Origin: Rhodococcus ruber
GTDB lineage: Bacteria > Actinomycetota > Actinomycetes > Mycobacteriales > Mycobacteriaceae
Assembly (NCBI RefSeq): GCF_027270735.1
Contig: NZ_JAPWIJ010000007.1
Location: 1-64,000, forward strand
Reading direction: 5' to 3'
DNA length: 64,000 nt
The position numbers and the translations under genes are program-made. The notes beneath the pieces are model-generated. The model saw only the letters and a list, made by a program, of their open reading frames with translations, was not told where the DNA came from and made no database searches. Shown piece after piece: positions 1-13,847 of the stretch (positions are counted from its first letter, which is position 1; every line of letters begins with the position of its first letter).

Positions 1-50
1 TCTCCGGTTGCGCCAATTCCAGCCGGAGACTCGCCGATCAAGTCCCATTA

Positions 51-81
51 GGATGGACACCCGAGATCGTTTCGTCCATCC
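51..81. repeat. Inverted repeat upstream of fmt
   Basis: GGATGGAC at 51-58 is the exact reverse complement of GTCCATCC at 74-81, giving an 8-bp stem with a 15-nt loop that ends 16 nt before the fmt start codon. A second stem, TCTCCGG (1-7) with CCGGAGA (23-29), lies just upstream. They may end an upstream gene cut off by the window edge or form a leader structure for fmt. The function is inferred only. Confidence 0.4.
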
Positions 82-97
82 CAGGGAGTTGCCTACA

Positions 98-1021
98 GTG
101 CGCGTCGTCTTTGCCGGAACACCGGACCCCGCAGTCCCATCGCTGCGGAGGTTGCTGGAGTCCGAACGCCACGAGGTGATCGCTGTGGTGACCCGGCCCG
201 ACGCCGCATCGGGTAGGGGTCGAAAGACAGTTCGCTCCCCGGTCGGTCTGCTGGCCGACGAGCACGGCATTCCGGTGTTCACGCCCGCGAAGCCGTCGGA
301 CCCGGATTTCGTATCGCAGCTGATCGACCTCGCACCCGATGTCTGCCCGGTTGTGGCATACGGCGCACTGCTGCCTCAGCCGGTTCTCGACATTCCTCGT
401 TTCGGCTGGATCAACCTGCACTTCTCGCTGCTGCCCGCATGGCGCGGTGCCGCGCCCGTACAGGCCGCCATCGCCGCAGGCGACGAAATCACCGGAGCTT
501 CCACGTTCCTGCTCGACGCGGGGATGGATACCGGCCCGGTGCTCGGCGTCGTCACCGAGAGAATCCGCACAGCCGACACCACGGGTGACCTGCTCACCAG
601 ACTCGCCTCGAGTGGAGCCGAGCTGCTGACCGCAACCCTCGACGCAATAGAAGACGGAACCGCAGGCGCCCATCCGCAACCCGACGACGGTGTTTCGTAC
701 GCCGGCAAGGTCACCGTCGACGCGGCGCGCATCGACTGGAACCGATCAGCCGCTTACATCGATCGGCACATCAGGTCGGTCACCCCGGCACCGGGCGCGT
801 GGACGACGATCGGTGACCTCCGCGTCAAGATCGCCCCGGTGCAGCTGGTGCCCGACTCGTTGCCTCCCGGCGCGATCGAGGTACGCAAATCCGGTGTGCA
901 CGTCGGAACGGGCACGACCGCACTCGTTCTCGGGGATATCCAACCCCAGGGCAAGAAGGTCATGAAAGCACTCGACTGGGCGCGCGGCGCTCGGCTGGAC
1001 GATACGGCGGTAGCGCGATGA
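98..1021 (+). CDS. fmt: Methionyl-tRNA formyltransferase
   Basis: Formylates the amino group of Met-tRNA(fMet) with 10-formyl-tetrahydrofolate, producing the initiator tRNA for translation. The 307-aa product, from a GTG start at 98, begins directly with the Rossmann strand VRVVFAGTP as in the family. The reading frame stays open upstream to position 8, but those residues match nothing known. Catalytic residues are visible as Asn106 and His108 in [13 protein letters not shown] and Asp144 in DAGMDTG. The C-terminal tRNA-binding OB-like domain follows from about residue 205. The stop overlaps the rsmB start (ATGA at 1018), so the two genes are probably translationally coupled. Confidence 0.95.
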   Translation: MRVVFAGTPDPAVPSLRRLLESERHEVIAVVTRPDAASGRGRKTVRSPVGLLADEHGIPVFTPAKPSDPDFVSQLIDLAPDVCPVVAYGALLPQPVLDIPRFGWINLHFSLLPAWRGAAPVQAAIAAGDEITGASTFLLDAGMDTGPVLGVVTERIRTADTTGDLLTRLASSGAELLTATLDAIEDGTAGAHPQPDDGVSYAGKVTVDAARIDWNRSAAYIDRHIRSVTPAPGAWTTIGDLRVKIAPVQLVPDSLPPGAIEVRKSGVHVGTGTTALVLGDIQPQGKKVMKALDWARGARLDDTAVAR

Positions 1022-2487
1022 CAGAACCCGACAGGCCCCGTAAGCGTGAGTCCGGTCAGCCACGAAAGGTCGTGAAGAAGTCGCCAGGAGCTCGCGGTCC
1101 CAAAGGAAACCGTCCTCCGCAGGGCGCGGGGCCCCGTGCAATCGATGCGATCGATCCAGCACGCCGCGCGGCCAGGGACGTGCTGAAGGCGGTCCGTGAG
1201 CGTGATGCCTACGCCAACCTGGTGCTGCCCGGCTTGTTGCGGGAACGGAAGCTGGACTCGCGCGATGCCGCGCTGGCCACCGAACTGGCCTACGGCGCGT
1301 CCCGCGCGCGTGGGGTGCTCGACGCGGTGATCGCCCATGCGGCCGGGCGGCCTGCGTCGGAAATAGACGGGCCTCTGCTCGACATTCTGCGGCTCGGCTC
1401 CTACCAGCTGCTTCGGACCCGGGTGGCACCGCACGCGGCCGTCGCCACGTCGGTGGATCTGGCCCGGTCCGAATTCGGCACCGGCAAGGCTGGTTTCGTC
1501 AATGCGGTGCTGCGGCGCGTGTCCGAACGCACTGCAGCGCAGTGGGTCGACGAACTGGCGCCGCCTGCAGCGACCGATCCGGTCGGCCACCTCGCGTTCG
1601 AGTACGCACATCCCAAGTGGATCGCGCAGGCCTTCGCCGACGCGCTCGGCGCCGATGCCGGTGAACTCGCTGCCGTGCTCGAAGCCGACGACGCACGGCC
1701 CTCGGTTCACCTGGTCGCTCGGCCCGGAGAGATCTCGGCCGAAGAACTGGCGTTGATCACCGGGGGAGAGGAGGGCCCATATTCCCCGTACGCCGTGCAC
1801 CTCGACGGCGGCGATCCCGGCAAGCTCGACGCCGTACGTGACGGGCTGGCCGGGGTTCAGGACGAGGGCAGTCAACTCGTCGGACGGGCGCTCACCCTTG
1901 CGCCACTGGTCGGTGCGGACGGGGGTCGTTGGCTGGACCTGTGCGCCGGCCCGGGAGGTAAAGCTGCCCTGCTCGGTGCCATCGCCGAGATCGACGGTGC
2001 CACAGTCGATGCCGTCGAGCCGACGCCGCACCGCGCCGATCTGGTGTCCAAGACGACCAAGGACCTTCCGGTGACGGTGCACACCGTCGACGGCAGGCAG
2101 TCCGGACTCGACGGCGGCTACGACCGCGTGCTCGTGGACGCGCCGTGCACCGGGCTCGGTGCTCTACGTCGTCGGCCCGAGGCGCGCTGGCGACGACTGC
2201 CGTCCGACGTCGCAGCGCTGGTGACGCTGCAGAAAGAGTTGCTGGCAGCGGCGATCGATCTGGTTCGTCCCGGTGGAGTGGTGCTGTATTCGACGTGCTC
2301 GCCGCACCTGTCCGAAACCACGGCTGTCGTCGCCGACGCGGTCCGCCGATTCGGCGTCGAGCCGCTCGATACACGCGAACTCGTGCCGGGCGTACCGCAG
2401 CTGGGTGACGGTACGTCCGTGCAACTGTGGCCACACCGACACGGCACCGATGCGATGTTCATGGCGGCGCTGCGCAAACCGATGTGA
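1018..2487 (+). CDS. rsmB: 16S rRNA m5C967 methyltransferase RsmB
   Basis: SAM-dependent cytosine-5 methyltransferase of the NOL1/NOP2/Sun family that modifies 16S rRNA. The protein is 489 aa. It starts with a basic, Pro/Gly/Lys-rich tail (about residues 1-45), then a NusB-like RNA-binding domain (about 46-180), then the Rossmann methyltransferase domain. The SAM motif reads [15 protein letters not shown]. The two catalytic cysteines lie in [19 protein letters not shown] and in YSTCSPH. It overlaps fmt by 4 bp, a pairing common in actinobacteria (fmt-fmu). Confidence 0.95.
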   Translation: MTEPDRPRKRESGQPRKVVKKSPGARGPKGNRPPQGAGPRAIDAIDPARRAARDVLKAVRERDAYANLVLPGLLRERKLDSRDAALATELAYGASRARGVLDAVIAHAAGRPASEIDGPLLDILRLGSYQLLRTRVAPHAAVATSVDLARSEFGTGKAGFVNAVLRRVSERTAAQWVDELAPPAATDPVGHLAFEYAHPKWIAQAFADALGADAGELAAVLEADDARPSVHLVARPGEISAEELALITGGEEGPYSPYAVHLDGGDPGKLDAVRDGLAGVQDEGSQLVGRALTLAPLVGADGGRWLDLCAGPGGKAALLGAIAEIDGATVDAVEPTPHRADLVSKTTKDLPVTVHTVDGRQSGLDGGYDRVLVDAPCTGLGALRRRPEARWRRLPSDVAALVTLQKELLAAAIDLVRPGGVVLYSTCSPHLSETTAVVADAVRRFGVEPLDTRELVPGVPQLGDGTSVQLWPHRHGTDAMFMAALRKPM

Positions 2488-2504
2488 CTTCGAGGGCGGA
2501 AGGA

Positions 2505-2894
2505 TCAGCCGCCCGCCAGGAACGTCTCGGCGACGTTCTTCGGGGCGTAGACGAGCCACCCGTCGGTCAGCAGTTCCCGTAGTTCGTCGTCGTCGGTGTT
2601 GTCGAGGTCGACCAGCACCGCGGCGAACCCGTCGAAGTGCGAGATGGTGAAGCACGCCCGCGGATGTGCGGCAAGGATGGCCTCTTTCTCGTGTAGGTCC
2701 GCGGTGCGAACGGCGAGGATAGGCCCGCGGGGCGGGGTCCGGTCGCCGAACCGTTTCAGGTCGGCCTTGCTGAACGGACGTATCCACGCGAACACGTTCT
2801 TGCCGACCGCCCATGCCGAATGCCCGTACCTGACGCCCACGGTGACCTCGGGCAGTTCGGCGATCATCGCCGTCGCGGAGTCGATGGTGGCCAT
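2505..2894 (-). CDS. YjbR/MmcQ-like protein
   Basis: Small 129-aa protein of the YjbR (CyaY-like fold) group, sometimes labelled MmcQ and suggested to bind DNA; its molecular role is unknown. The start chosen is the ATG at 2894 ([17 protein letters not shown]), because the 28 upstream residues of the open frame are arginine-rich and run into the rpe start region. The family pattern is seen in [12 protein letters not shown] and in the C-terminal [15 protein letters not shown]. It is convergent with rsmB, with a 17-bp gap, and divergent from rpe, with 35 bp between the starts. Confidence 0.75.
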   Translation of the reverse strand: MATIDSATAMIAELPEVTVGVRYGHSAWAVGKNVFAWIRPFSKADLKRFGDRTPPRGPILAVRTADLHEKEAILAAHPRACFTISHFDGFAAVLVDLDNTDDDELRELLTDGWLVYAPKNVAETFLAGG

Positions 2895-2929
2895 GGGCGC
2901 ACCATACCGCTCGGCTAGGCTCGTCAATC

Positions 2930-3604
2930 GTGGTTTCCCCGATGATTGCCCCCTCCATTCTGTCCGCCGATTTCGCACGGCTAGCCGCTGAAGCCGAGGC
3001 GGTGTCCGGAGCCGATTGGCTGCACGTCGACGTCATGGACGCGCACTTCGTTCCCAACCTCACCCTTGGGCTCCCGGTCGTGAAGAGTCTGCTGAAAGCG
3101 ACGAACATCCCTCTCGACTGCCACCTGATGATCGAGGATCCGGCGCGCTGGGCCCCGCCCTACGCCGAGGCCGGGGCGTACAACGTGACCTTTCACGCCG
3201 AGGCGACCGATGACCCGTCCGCGGTGGCGCGCGACATCCGCGCAGCAGGCGCAAAAGCCGGCCTGTCCGTCAAGCCGGGCACGCCCATCGAGCCGTACCT
3301 CGAGATCCTGCGTGACTTCGACACCCTGCTGGTGATGAGCGTGGAGCCCGGCTTCGGCGGGCAGTCGTTCATGCCCGAGGTGCTCTCGAAAGCGAAAGCT
3401 GTTCGGGCGCTTGTCGATTCAGGCGATCTGCGACTGGTGGTCGAGATCGACGGCGGAATCAATTCCGACACGATCGAGCAAGCCGCCGAAGCCGGAATCG
3501 ACTGCTTCGTCGCCGGATCGGCCGTCTACGACACCGCCGATCCCGCCGCAGCCGTGCGTGATCTTCGCGCCCGGGCCATCCACGCATCGCACCACCTGTC
3601 CTGA
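2930..3604 (+). CDS. rpe: Ribulose-phosphate 3-epimerase
   Basis: Interconverts ribulose 5-phosphate and xylulose 5-phosphate in the pentose phosphate pathway. The 224-aa TIM barrel shows the metal and catalytic motifs [34 protein letters not shown] and EIDGGIN. The start may be GTG 2930 or ATG 2942 ([12 protein letters not shown]). A TAGGCT box at 2916-2921 ends only 8 nt before the GTG and there is no Shine-Dalgarno sequence, which favours a leaderless start at 2930. It sits just before the riboflavin genes, whose precursor is ribulose 5-phosphate. Confidence 0.93.
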   Translation: MVSPMIAPSILSADFARLAAEAEAVSGADWLHVDVMDAHFVPNLTLGLPVVKSLLKATNIPLDCHLMIEDPARWAPPYAEAGAYNVTFHAEATDDPSAVARDIRAAGAKAGLSVKPGTPIEPYLEILRDFDTLLVMSVEPGFGGQSFMPEVLSKAKAVRALVDSGDLRLVVEIDGGINSDTIEQAAEAGIDCFVAGSAVYDTADPAAAVRDLRARAIHASHHLS

Positions 3605-3626
3605 TGGACGACCCGGGCACAGTCGT

Positions 3627-4658
3627 ATGAGCGTCGAAGGCAGGTCCGCGTCGATCACCGATGCCATGGACCTCGCCATCGAGGCCTCCGAATCCGCCCG
3701 GGGTATCAGTGCGCCGAACCCTGCGGTCGGTGCCGTGATCCTCGATGCACGCGGAACCGTGGTGGGTGTCGGATCCACGCGTCCACCCGGCGGACCGCAT
3801 GCCGAGATCGTCGCCCTGGCCGAGGCCGGGGATCGAGCTCGCGGCGGCACTGCGGTGGTGACCCTCGAGCCCTGTGACCACACCGGTCGCACCGGGCCCT
3901 GTTCGCAGGCACTGGTCGAGGCAGGCATCGCGACGGTCGTGTACGCCGTCGCCGATCCGAACCCGCTCGCATCCGGCGGAGCCGACACCCTGCGCGGTGC
4001 GGGTATTCGCGTCGAGCAGGGGATCAGGGAACTCGAGGTCCGGCAGGGTCCACTGCGGGCATGGCTGCACAAGCAACGCACCGGACGGCCGCACGTGACC
4101 TGGAAATATGCCGCGACTCTCGACGGACGCAGCGCCGCGGCGGACGGTACGAGTCAATGGATCACCGGACCCGAGGCGCGGGCGCACGTGCACGCCGAGC
4201 GGGCCAAGCTCGACGCCATCGTCGTGGGAACCGGAACCGTGCTGGCCGACGACCCGCGGCTGACCGCCCGTCGTCCCGACGGTTCCCTCGCGCTCCACCA
4301 GCCCGTGCGCGTCGTCGTCGGATCGCGGCAGATACCGGCGACCGCGGCGATTCGCGGGTCTGAGGCACCCACGGTGTTCCTCGACACACACGATCCGGCG
4401 GCGGTGATCGAAGCTCTCGGCGAACACACCGATGTCCAGATCGAAGGCGGTCCGACGCTGGCCGGAGCGTTCCTCGCTGCCGGGCTGATCGACCGTGTCG
4501 TGGCATACGTCGCCCCGGCCGTGTTGGGCAGTGGACCCGCGGCGGTGGAGAATGCGGGCATCGGAACAATTGCCGACGCAATTCGGTTCCGCACGGAGAC
4601 AGTCACCATGATCGGCAACGACATACTGATCGGCGTCGTGCCCGAAGGAGCGAATTAG
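3627..4658 (+). CDS. ribD: Bifunctional riboflavin deaminase/reductase RibD
   Basis: Catalyses the second and third riboflavin steps: deamination of the pyrimidine and NADPH-dependent reduction of the ribosyl side chain. The 343-aa product has an N-terminal zinc deaminase domain (HAEIVAL and the PCDHTGRTGPC zinc motif) and a C-terminal reductase domain (KYAATLDGRSAA, QIEGGPTLAGAF). The open frame extends back into rpe, so ATG 3627, 22 bp after rpe, was chosen; ATG 3666 is the next candidate. The stop TAG is immediately followed by the ribE ATG, so the genes are tightly coupled. Confidence 0.93.
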   Translation: MSVEGRSASITDAMDLAIEASESARGISAPNPAVGAVILDARGTVVGVGSTRPPGGPHAEIVALAEAGDRARGGTAVVTLEPCDHTGRTGPCSQALVEAGIATVVYAVADPNPLASGGADTLRGAGIRVEQGIRELEVRQGPLRAWLHKQRTGRPHVTWKYAATLDGRSAAADGTSQWITGPEARAHVHAERAKLDAIVVGTGTVLADDPRLTARRPDGSLALHQPVRVVVGSRQIPATAAIRGSEAPTVFLDTHDPAAVIEALGEHTDVQIEGGPTLAGAFLAAGLIDRVVAYVAPAVLGSGPAAVENAGIGTIADAIRFRTETVTMIGNDILIGVVPEGAN

Positions 4659-5270
4659 ATGTTCACCGGAATCGTCGAAGAGCTGGGCGAGATCGTGGCC
4701 AAGGACGAACTGCCCGACGCTGCTCGCTTCACCGTCCGCGGCCCGGTGGTGACGTCCGATGCGGGCCACGGGGACTCCATCGCGGTCAACGGGGTGTGTC
4801 TGACCGTCGTGGAGGTACTGCCGGACGGCGGCTTCACCGCCGATGTGATGCAGGAGACGTTGAACAGGTCGAGCCTGGGTGCCCTCGACGTCGGCAGCCG
4901 CGTCAATCTCGAACGCGCCGCGGCACTCGGCAGCAGGCTCGGCGGGCACCTCGTCCAGGGCCACGTCGACGGAACCGGAACCGTGGCGGGCCGCTCGCCG
5001 TCCGAGAACTGGACCGTCGTACGCATCACCATGCCCACCTCGGTCGCGCGCTACGTCGTGGAAAAAGGCTCGATCACCGTCGACGGAGTATCGCTGACCG
5101 TGTCCGGATTGGGTGTGGACGACGGCTCGCACTGGTTCGAGATCTCGCTGATACCCACCACCCTCGATCTGACCACGCTCGGCACGGCCGAGGTCGGATC
5201 ACCGGTCAACCTCGAAGTCGACGTCATCGCCAAGTACGTGGAGCGGCTGCAGTCGATCGACGCACAGTAA
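4659..5270 (+). CDS. ribE: Riboflavin synthase alpha subunit
   Basis: Dismutates two molecules of 6,7-dimethyl-8-ribityllumazine to riboflavin. The 203-aa protein shows the internal duplication of the family: two lumazine-binding barrels, each with a related start (MFTGIVEELGEI and GGHLVQGHVDGTGTVAG). It directly abuts ribD with no intergenic base. In M. tuberculosis, as recalled, the lprG-p55 pair lies between the equivalent genes; it is absent here. Confidence 0.93.
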   Translation: MFTGIVEELGEIVAKDELPDAARFTVRGPVVTSDAGHGDSIAVNGVCLTVVEVLPDGGFTADVMQETLNRSSLGALDVGSRVNLERAAALGSRLGGHLVQGHVDGTGTVAGRSPSENWTVVRITMPTSVARYVVEKGSITVDGVSLTVSGLGVDDGSHWFEISLIPTTLDLTTLGTAEVGSPVNLEVDVIAKYVERLQSIDAQ

Positions 5271-5357
5271 GTACTGTTGAAGTGCATGCAGTCAACGGTG
5301 CATCGGAGACATTCCAAGGGTGCTGAGCCAGGCCCGAGACCTATGGAGCGCACTTTC

Positions 5358-7593
<2,236 letters not shown>

Positions 7594-7665
7594 CGCAGCA
7601 GGGCATGCACCACACCTGAGCTGCGGATGCGGAGAACGTCGGACCCGACGGCTAACGTGGAAGCC

Positions 7666-9756
7666 GTGTCCGACCCCGCTACCTACCGCCCGGCCACCGG
7701 AACCATCCCGGTGGAGCCGGGGGTGTACAAGTTTCGAGATCCCCACGGTCGCGTCGTCTACGTGGGTAAGGCCAAAAGCCTCCGCAGTCGGCTCAATTCC
7801 TACTTCGCCGACGTCGCCTCGCTGCATCCTCGTACCCGGCAGATGGTCACTACCGCAGCGTCGGTCGAATGGACGGTCGTCACCACCGAGGTAGAGGCAC
7901 TGCAGCTCGAGTACAACTGGATCAAGGAATTCGATCCTCGATTCAACGTCCGTTACCGCGACGACAAGAGCTATCCGATGCTCGCGGTGACGATGAACGA
8001 GGAATACCCACGTCTGTTCGTGTACCGCGGACCCCGCCGCAAGGGCGTGCGCTACTTCGGCCCGTACGCACATGCGTGGGCCATTCGCGAGACGCTGGAT
8101 CTGTTGCTTCGGGTGTTTCCGGCGCGCACGTGCTCCACCGGAGTGTTCAAGCGGCACAATCAGATCGGCAGACCCTGCTTGCTGGGGTACATCGACAAGT
8201 GCTCGGCACCGTGCGTCGGCCGGGTCAGCGCCGACGAGCACCGACGCACGGTCGAGGACTTCTGCGACTTTCTCGCCGGCAAGACCGACAAGCTCGTTCG
8301 TCAGCTGGAGAAGAAGATGCAAGCGGCATCCGAGGACTTGGACTTCGAGACCGCAGCGCGCCTGCGCGACGACGTCGGCGCATTGCGTCGGGCATTGGAG
8401 AAGCAGGCGGTGGTGCTCGGCGACGGTACCGACGCCGACCTCGTCGCATTCGCCACCGATGCCCTCGAAGCTGCCGTGCAGGTGTTCCACGTTCGCGGCG
8501 GCCGGGTTCGCGGACAACGCGGCTGGGTGGTGGAGAAGGCAGGCGAAGTGATAGAGCGGCAGGACGAGGCCGATCTGCCCGCACTGGTCGAGCAGTTTCT
8601 CACTCAGTTCTACGGCGAGCAGGCCGCGCTGACTGCGCAGGCACCGGGCGGCGACGACGGTAACTCCAATGCAGTTCCGCGCGAAGTGCTGGTGCCGGTT
8701 CTGCCGGACAACGCCGACGAGGTCCAGACGTGGCTCAGCGAGCTTCGGGGGTCCAACGTGACTCTGCGCGTTCCTCAACGCGGCGACAAGAAGGCGCTGG
8801 CCGAGACCGTCGAGCGCAACGCCAAGGAGGCCCTGCAGCAACACAAGCTGAAGCGAGCGGGAGATTTCACATCCAGATCGGCTGCGCTGCAAGGGATTCA
8901 GGAAGCTCTCGATCTGGATTCGGCACCGTTACGCATCGAGTGCATCGACATCTCCCACGTACAGGGAACCGATGTGGTGGCATCTCTCGTCGTCTTCGAG
9001 GACGGGCTGCCTCGCAAGAGCGACTACCGCCACTACGCGATCAAGGAAGCGGCCGGTGACGGGCATTCCGATGACGTCGCCAGTATTGCCGAGGTGACTC
9101 GGCGTCGATTCCTTCGACACTCCGCCGACGGGTCGACCGAAGCGAGCGGAGGCGATCTGGCTCCGGAAGCTGCGCTCGATCCCCAGACGGGCAGGCCTCG
9201 AAAATTCGCCTACCCACCGAACCTGTTCGTCGTGGACGGCGGTGCGCCTCAGGTGGCCGCAGCCGCGGCTGTGCTGGACGAACTGGGCGTGACCGATGTG
9301 GCGGTGGTCGGTCTCGCCAAGCGACTCGAGGAAGTATGGGTGCCGGGCGAGGAGGATCCGGTGATCCTGCCGCGAACGAGCGAGTCCCTCTATCTGCTGC
9401 AGCGAGTTCGCGACGAGGCACACCGATTCGCGATCACGTTCCACCGCAGCAAGCGGTCTCGTCGGATGACGGCCTCGGCACTCGATTCGGTCCGTGGCCT
9501 CGGTGAATCGCGGCGAACGGCCCTGGTCGCACACTTCGGTTCGGTTGCCAACCTCAAGCGCGCGACGGTCGCGGAGATCGTCGAGGTGCCGGGAATCGGT
9601 GAGACCACCGCGAAGTCGGTGCTGGCGGCGCTCGGTTCGGACACGGACGGCGCCGATGTAGGCGATGATGACAACGCAACTGCAACGACATCGGGCGAGA
9701 ACACGACGGAACATGCGATCGCGCCGCGCGTGGAATCGGCGGGACAGGCTTCGTAG
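7666..9756 (+). CDS. uvrC: Excinuclease ABC subunit C
   Basis: Dual-incision nuclease of nucleotide excision repair, acting on UvrB-DNA complexes. The 696-aa protein has an N-terminal GIY-YIG nuclease ([20 protein letters not shown]), a UVR motif around residues 205-240 ([19 protein letters not shown]), the RNase H-like 5' nuclease domain ([33 protein letters not shown]) and C-terminal helix-hairpin-helix repeats. GTG 7666 is preferred over the ATG at 7627: it gives the usual VSDPATYRP start and lies 7 nt after a TAACGT box, suggesting a leaderless message. It is first in a four-gene coupled run. Confidence 0.95.
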   Translation: MSDPATYRPATGTIPVEPGVYKFRDPHGRVVYVGKAKSLRSRLNSYFADVASLHPRTRQMVTTAASVEWTVVTTEVEALQLEYNWIKEFDPRFNVRYRDDKSYPMLAVTMNEEYPRLFVYRGPRRKGVRYFGPYAHAWAIRETLDLLLRVFPARTCSTGVFKRHNQIGRPCLLGYIDKCSAPCVGRVSADEHRRTVEDFCDFLAGKTDKLVRQLEKKMQAASEDLDFETAARLRDDVGALRRALEKQAVVLGDGTDADLVAFATDALEAAVQVFHVRGGRVRGQRGWVVEKAGEVIERQDEADLPALVEQFLTQFYGEQAALTAQAPGGDDGNSNAVPREVLVPVLPDNADEVQTWLSELRGSNVTLRVPQRGDKKALAETVERNAKEALQQHKLKRAGDFTSRSAALQGIQEALDLDSAPLRIECIDISHVQGTDVVASLVVFEDGLPRKSDYRHYAIKEAAGDGHSDDVASIAEVTRRRFLRHSADGSTEASGGDLAPEAALDPQTGRPRKFAYPPNLFVVDGGAPQVAAAAAVLDELGVTDVAVVGLAKRLEEVWVPGEEDPVILPRTSESLYLLQRVRDEAHRFAITFHRSKRSRRMTASALDSVRGLGESRRTALVAHFGSVANLKRATVAEIVEVPGIGETTAKSVLAALGSDTDGADVGDDDNATATTSGENTTEHAIAPRVESAGQAS

Positions 9757-10706
9757 TGAGCGAACACCAGACACAGAGACATCCGCCATCCGACGAGCAT
9801 CTCGAACCGCCTTCCGAGGCGGAGTCGCGGCACGACGGGATAGAGGTGGCACTGGTCACCGGCGTCTCCGGCGCAGGGTTGCGTACCGCAGCCAAGATTC
9901 TGGAGGACCTCGGTTGGTACGTCGCGGACAACCTGCCCCCCGAGCTCATCTCCAAGATGGTCGACCTCGGACTGGAATCCAAGCCCCGCATCGAGCGACT
10001 CGCCCTGGTGATGGATGTCCGAAGCCGACTGTTCACAGGCGATCTGGGCTGGGTTGTCAAAGAGCTCGACTCCAAGGGTGTGCGCAACCGAGTACTGTTC
10101 CTGGACGCGTCCGACGCAGTGCTCATTCGCAGATTCGAGTCCAATCGGCGCAGCCATCCGTTGCAGAACGACGGTCAGGACGGAACGCTGACCGAGGGCA
10201 TCGCGGCGGAACGTCTGCGGCTCGCCCAGGTCAAGGCGGCGGCAGACCTGACGGTCGACACCACGTCGCTGTCGGTGCACCAACTGCGGCGCAAGATCGA
10301 GACCGTCTTCGGTGATGCCGACACCAGCGGCGTCGGTGTCACCGTGCAGTCGTTCGGATTCAAGTACGGCCTGCCGATGGACGCCGATCTCGTCTGCGAC
10401 GTCCGCTTTCTCCCCAATCCACATTGGGTGCCCGAACTCCGTGAGCACACGGGACAGGATGCTGAGGTACGCGATTACGTCCTGGGCCAGGACGGAGCCC
10501 ACGACTATCTGCAGACGTACACACACCTGCTGAATTTGACGATCGAGGGATACGTGCGGGAAGGCAAGAGGTACATGACGGTAGCCGTGGGCTGCACCGG
10601 AGGGAAGCATCGAAGCGTCGCGATGACGGAGGCATTGGCTGCAATTCTCGCCGAGCAGGGTGATGTGTCCGTCCGGGTGCTGCATCGCGATCTGGGCCGC
10701 GAATGA
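9756..10706 (+). CDS. rapZ: RapZ-family nucleotide-binding protein
   Basis: Member of the RapZ/YvcJ family, which includes an RNase adaptor controlling amino-sugar metabolism in E. coli; the actinobacterial role is not settled. The 316-aa product has an N-terminal P-loop-like region (LVTGVSGAGLRTAAK) and a conserved C-terminal domain with the signature FGFKYGLPMDADLVCDVRFL and VAVGCTGGKHRSVAM. The usual lysine of the Walker A box (GxSGAGKS) is Leu-Arg here. The GTG start shares one base with the uvrC stop, and the ATGA at its end overlaps the next gene. Confidence 0.9.
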   Translation: MSEHQTQRHPPSDEHLEPPSEAESRHDGIEVALVTGVSGAGLRTAAKILEDLGWYVADNLPPELISKMVDLGLESKPRIERLALVMDVRSRLFTGDLGWVVKELDSKGVRNRVLFLDASDAVLIRRFESNRRSHPLQNDGQDGTLTEGIAAERLRLAQVKAAADLTVDTTSLSVHQLRRKIETVFGDADTSGVGVTVQSFGFKYGLPMDADLVCDVRFLPNPHWVPELREHTGQDAEVRDYVLGQDGAHDYLQTYTHLLNLTIEGYVREGKRYMTVAVGCTGGKHRSVAMTEALAAILAEQGDVSVRVLHRDLGRE

Positions 10707-11728
10707 GTGAGGTCGGCTCCGCAACTCCGGGACTGGGCCCCAAGATCGTCGCGCTCGGAGGCGGTCACGGTCTGTACGCCACCCTGTCGGCGGCCAGGCT
10801 GCTCGGTCACGATGTCACCGCCATCGTCACGGTCGCCGACGACGGCGGATCGTCGGGGCGTCTGCGGGCCGAGCTCGGCGTCATTCCGCCCGGAGATCTC
10901 CGTATGGCGCTCGCTGCGCTGGCACGCTCCGATGCGCGAACGCAGCTGTGGACCGACGTTCTGCAGCATCGGTTCGGGGGTACGGGGGCATTGGCCGGGC
11001 ACTCTGTGGGCAACCTCATCCTCGCCGGACTCACCGAAGTGCTGGGCGATCCGATCGCCGCGCTCGACGAGATGGTGCGGATGCTCGGGATCGACGGTCG
11101 AGTGCTCCCGATGTCGCCCATCGCACTCGACATCGAAGCGGACGTCTCCGGACTCGAGGACGATCCTCGCGTCAGCCGCGTCATTCGTGGGCAGGTAGCA
11201 GTAGCGACGACTCCCGGCAAGGTTCGGCGGGTGCGGTTGCTGCCACCCGACCCGCCTGCCTCGGCAGATGCCCTCGCGGCGATCGACGCAGCCGACCTGG
11301 TGGTACTCGGTCCCGGATCCTGGTTCTCGAGTGTCATTCCGCACGTCCTCGTTCCGGATCAGCTTGCCGCCCTGGCACGTACTTCCGCGCCGAAAGTGCT
11401 CGTGCTGAACCTGGCACCGGAGCTGGGGGAGACCACCGGATTCTCCGCCGAGCGCCATGTCCACGTACTCTCCCAACACGCACCTGATTTGGGAATCGAC
11501 TACGTGTTGGTCGATTCCGCCTCGGTCCCGGAGGGCAGCAACCGCGAACACGTAGCGCGGGCAGCGGCCCGGCTCGGTGCCGAGGTCGTTTACGTCGATG
11601 TTGCCGAAAACGGCACTCACGCACATCATTACGGAAAGCTTGCTGCAGCTCTCGGCTCCATCGTGACGCCCACCGGCGGCACAGCACCGACTGCTGCACG
11701 CAGAGAGGGGATCACTTCGTGGCCATGA
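10703..11728 (+). CDS. yvcK: YvcK/CofD-like gluconeogenesis factor
   Basis: 341-aa protein of the YvcK family (2-phospho-L-lactate transferase fold), which binds UDP-sugars and is needed for cell-wall homeostasis on gluconeogenic carbon sources in other bacteria. Family motifs are [19 protein letters not shown] at the N-terminus, [14 protein letters not shown] and [12 protein letters not shown]. It overlaps rapZ by 4 bp and whiA by 10 bp. The rapZ-yvcK-whiA triplet is conserved in most Gram-positive bacteria. Confidence 0.92.
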   Translation: MSEVGSATPGLGPKIVALGGGHGLYATLSAARLLGHDVTAIVTVADDGGSSGRLRAELGVIPPGDLRMALAALARSDARTQLWTDVLQHRFGGTGALAGHSVGNLILAGLTEVLGDPIAALDEMVRMLGIDGRVLPMSPIALDIEADVSGLEDDPRVSRVIRGQVAVATTPGKVRRVRLLPPDPPASADALAAIDAADLVVLGPGSWFSSVIPHVLVPDQLAALARTSAPKVLVLNLAPELGETTGFSAERHVHVLSQHAPDLGIDYVLVDSASVPEGSNREHVARAAARLGAEVVYVDVAENGTHAHHYGKLAAALGSIVTPTGGTAPTAARREGITSWP

Positions 11729-12702
11729 CAGCGGAGGTCAAGGACGAGCTGAGCAGGCTCACCGTCAGTCAGGTCAGTTGCCGCAAGGCCGAGGTGTCCG
11801 CACTCCTGCGATTCGCCGGTGGATTGCACATTGTGGCCGGCCGTGTGGTGGTCGAGGCAGAGGTGGACCTCGGGTCCATCGCGAGACGACTGCGCCGGGA
11901 GATCTTCGAGCTGTACGGCTACTCCTCCGACGTGCACATGCTCGGTGCCGGCGGGCTGCGCAAGACCTCGCGTTACGTGGTCCGGGTGGCCAAGGACGGG
12001 GAGGCCCTGGCTCGCCAGACCGGGCTGCTTGATCTGCGCGGGCGACCGGTTCGCGGACTGCCCGCGCAGGTGGTCGGCGGCACGGTGGGGGACTCCGAAG
12101 CAGCATGGCGCGGTGCGTTCCTCGCCCACGGCTCGCTCACCGAGCCGGGCCGATCCTCGGCGCTCGAGATCAGTTGCCCAGGACCGGAAGCAGCTCTGGC
12201 GCTCGTCGGTGCAGCCCGCCGACTCGGAGTCGCCGCGAAGGCCCGTGAGGTGCGCGGAACCGATCGAGTGGTCGTGCGCGACGGCGAGGCGATCGGAGCG
12301 CTTCTCACCCGCATGGGCGCACAGGACACCCGGCTCGTCTGGGAAGAACGTCGGATGCGGCGCGAGGTGAGAGCCACGGCCAACCGACTCGCCAACTTCG
12401 ACGACGCCAACCTCCGTCGCTCGGCTCGGGCGGCCGTTGCCGCCGCAGCACGGGTCGAGCGAGCCCTCAACATCCTCGGTGAGGACGTGCCGGATCATCT
12501 CGCTGCTGCGGGTTCGCTCCGAGTGCAGCATCGCCAGGCTTCCCTGGAGGAGCTCGGCCAATTGGCCGACCCGCCGATGACCAAGGACGCGGTGGCGGGC
12601 CGAATCCGACGGCTGCTGTCCATGGCCGACCGCAAGGCGAAGGAAACCGGAATTCCAGACACCGAGTCCGCGGTCACCGCGGAGCTGCTCGACGAGGCGT
12701 AA
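11719..12702 (+). CDS. whiA: Sporulation/cell-division regulator WhiA
   Basis: DNA-binding protein with an N-terminal LAGLIDADG homing-endonuclease-like fold that has lost nuclease activity and a C-terminal helix-turn-helix ([20 protein letters not shown]). It controls sporulation septation in Streptomyces; in non-sporulating actinobacteria its targets are less clear. The 327-aa frame starts at GTG 11719 ([11 protein letters not shown]), with ATG 11725 as a close alternative. It overlaps yvcK by 10 bp and is the last gene before a GC-rich hairpin. Confidence 0.93.
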   Translation: MAMTAEVKDELSRLTVSQVSCRKAEVSALLRFAGGLHIVAGRVVVEAEVDLGSIARRLRREIFELYGYSSDVHMLGAGGLRKTSRYVVRVAKDGEALARQTGLLDLRGRPVRGLPAQVVGGTVGDSEAAWRGAFLAHGSLTEPGRSSALEISCPGPEAALALVGAARRLGVAAKAREVRGTDRVVVRDGEAIGALLTRMGAQDTRLVWEERRMRREVRATANRLANFDDANLRRSARAAVAAAARVERALNILGEDVPDHLAAAGSLRVQHRQASLEELGQLADPPMTKDAVAGRIRRLLSMADRKAKETGIPDTESAVTAELLDEA

Positions 12703-12719
12703 CCGCTCCGATCGAGTGA

Positions 12720-12742
12720 TGCGCGCGCTCTGCCTGCGCGCA
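12720..12742 (+). terminator. GC-rich hairpin after whiA
   Basis: TGCGCGC (12720-12726) pairs perfectly with GCGCGCA (12736-12742) around a 9-nt loop, 17 bp after the whiA stop. There is no T-tract, as is common for actinobacterial terminators. It separates the uvrC-whiA run from the gap promoter region. Confidence 0.5.
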
Positions 12743-13842
<1,100 letters not shown>

Positions 13843-13847
13843 CACCG

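Noticed and set aside
4600-5357. FMN riboswitch in the riboflavin cluster
   Set aside because: ribD and ribE abut with no space, and the 87 bp between ribE and ribBA are too short and show none of the conserved RFN boxes.
5271-5357. Small gene between ribE and ribBA
   Set aside because: The frame from 5277 is in phase with ribBA and is better read as an upstream extension; the residues ([14 protein letters not shown]) look non-coding, and the start at 5358 matches the family.
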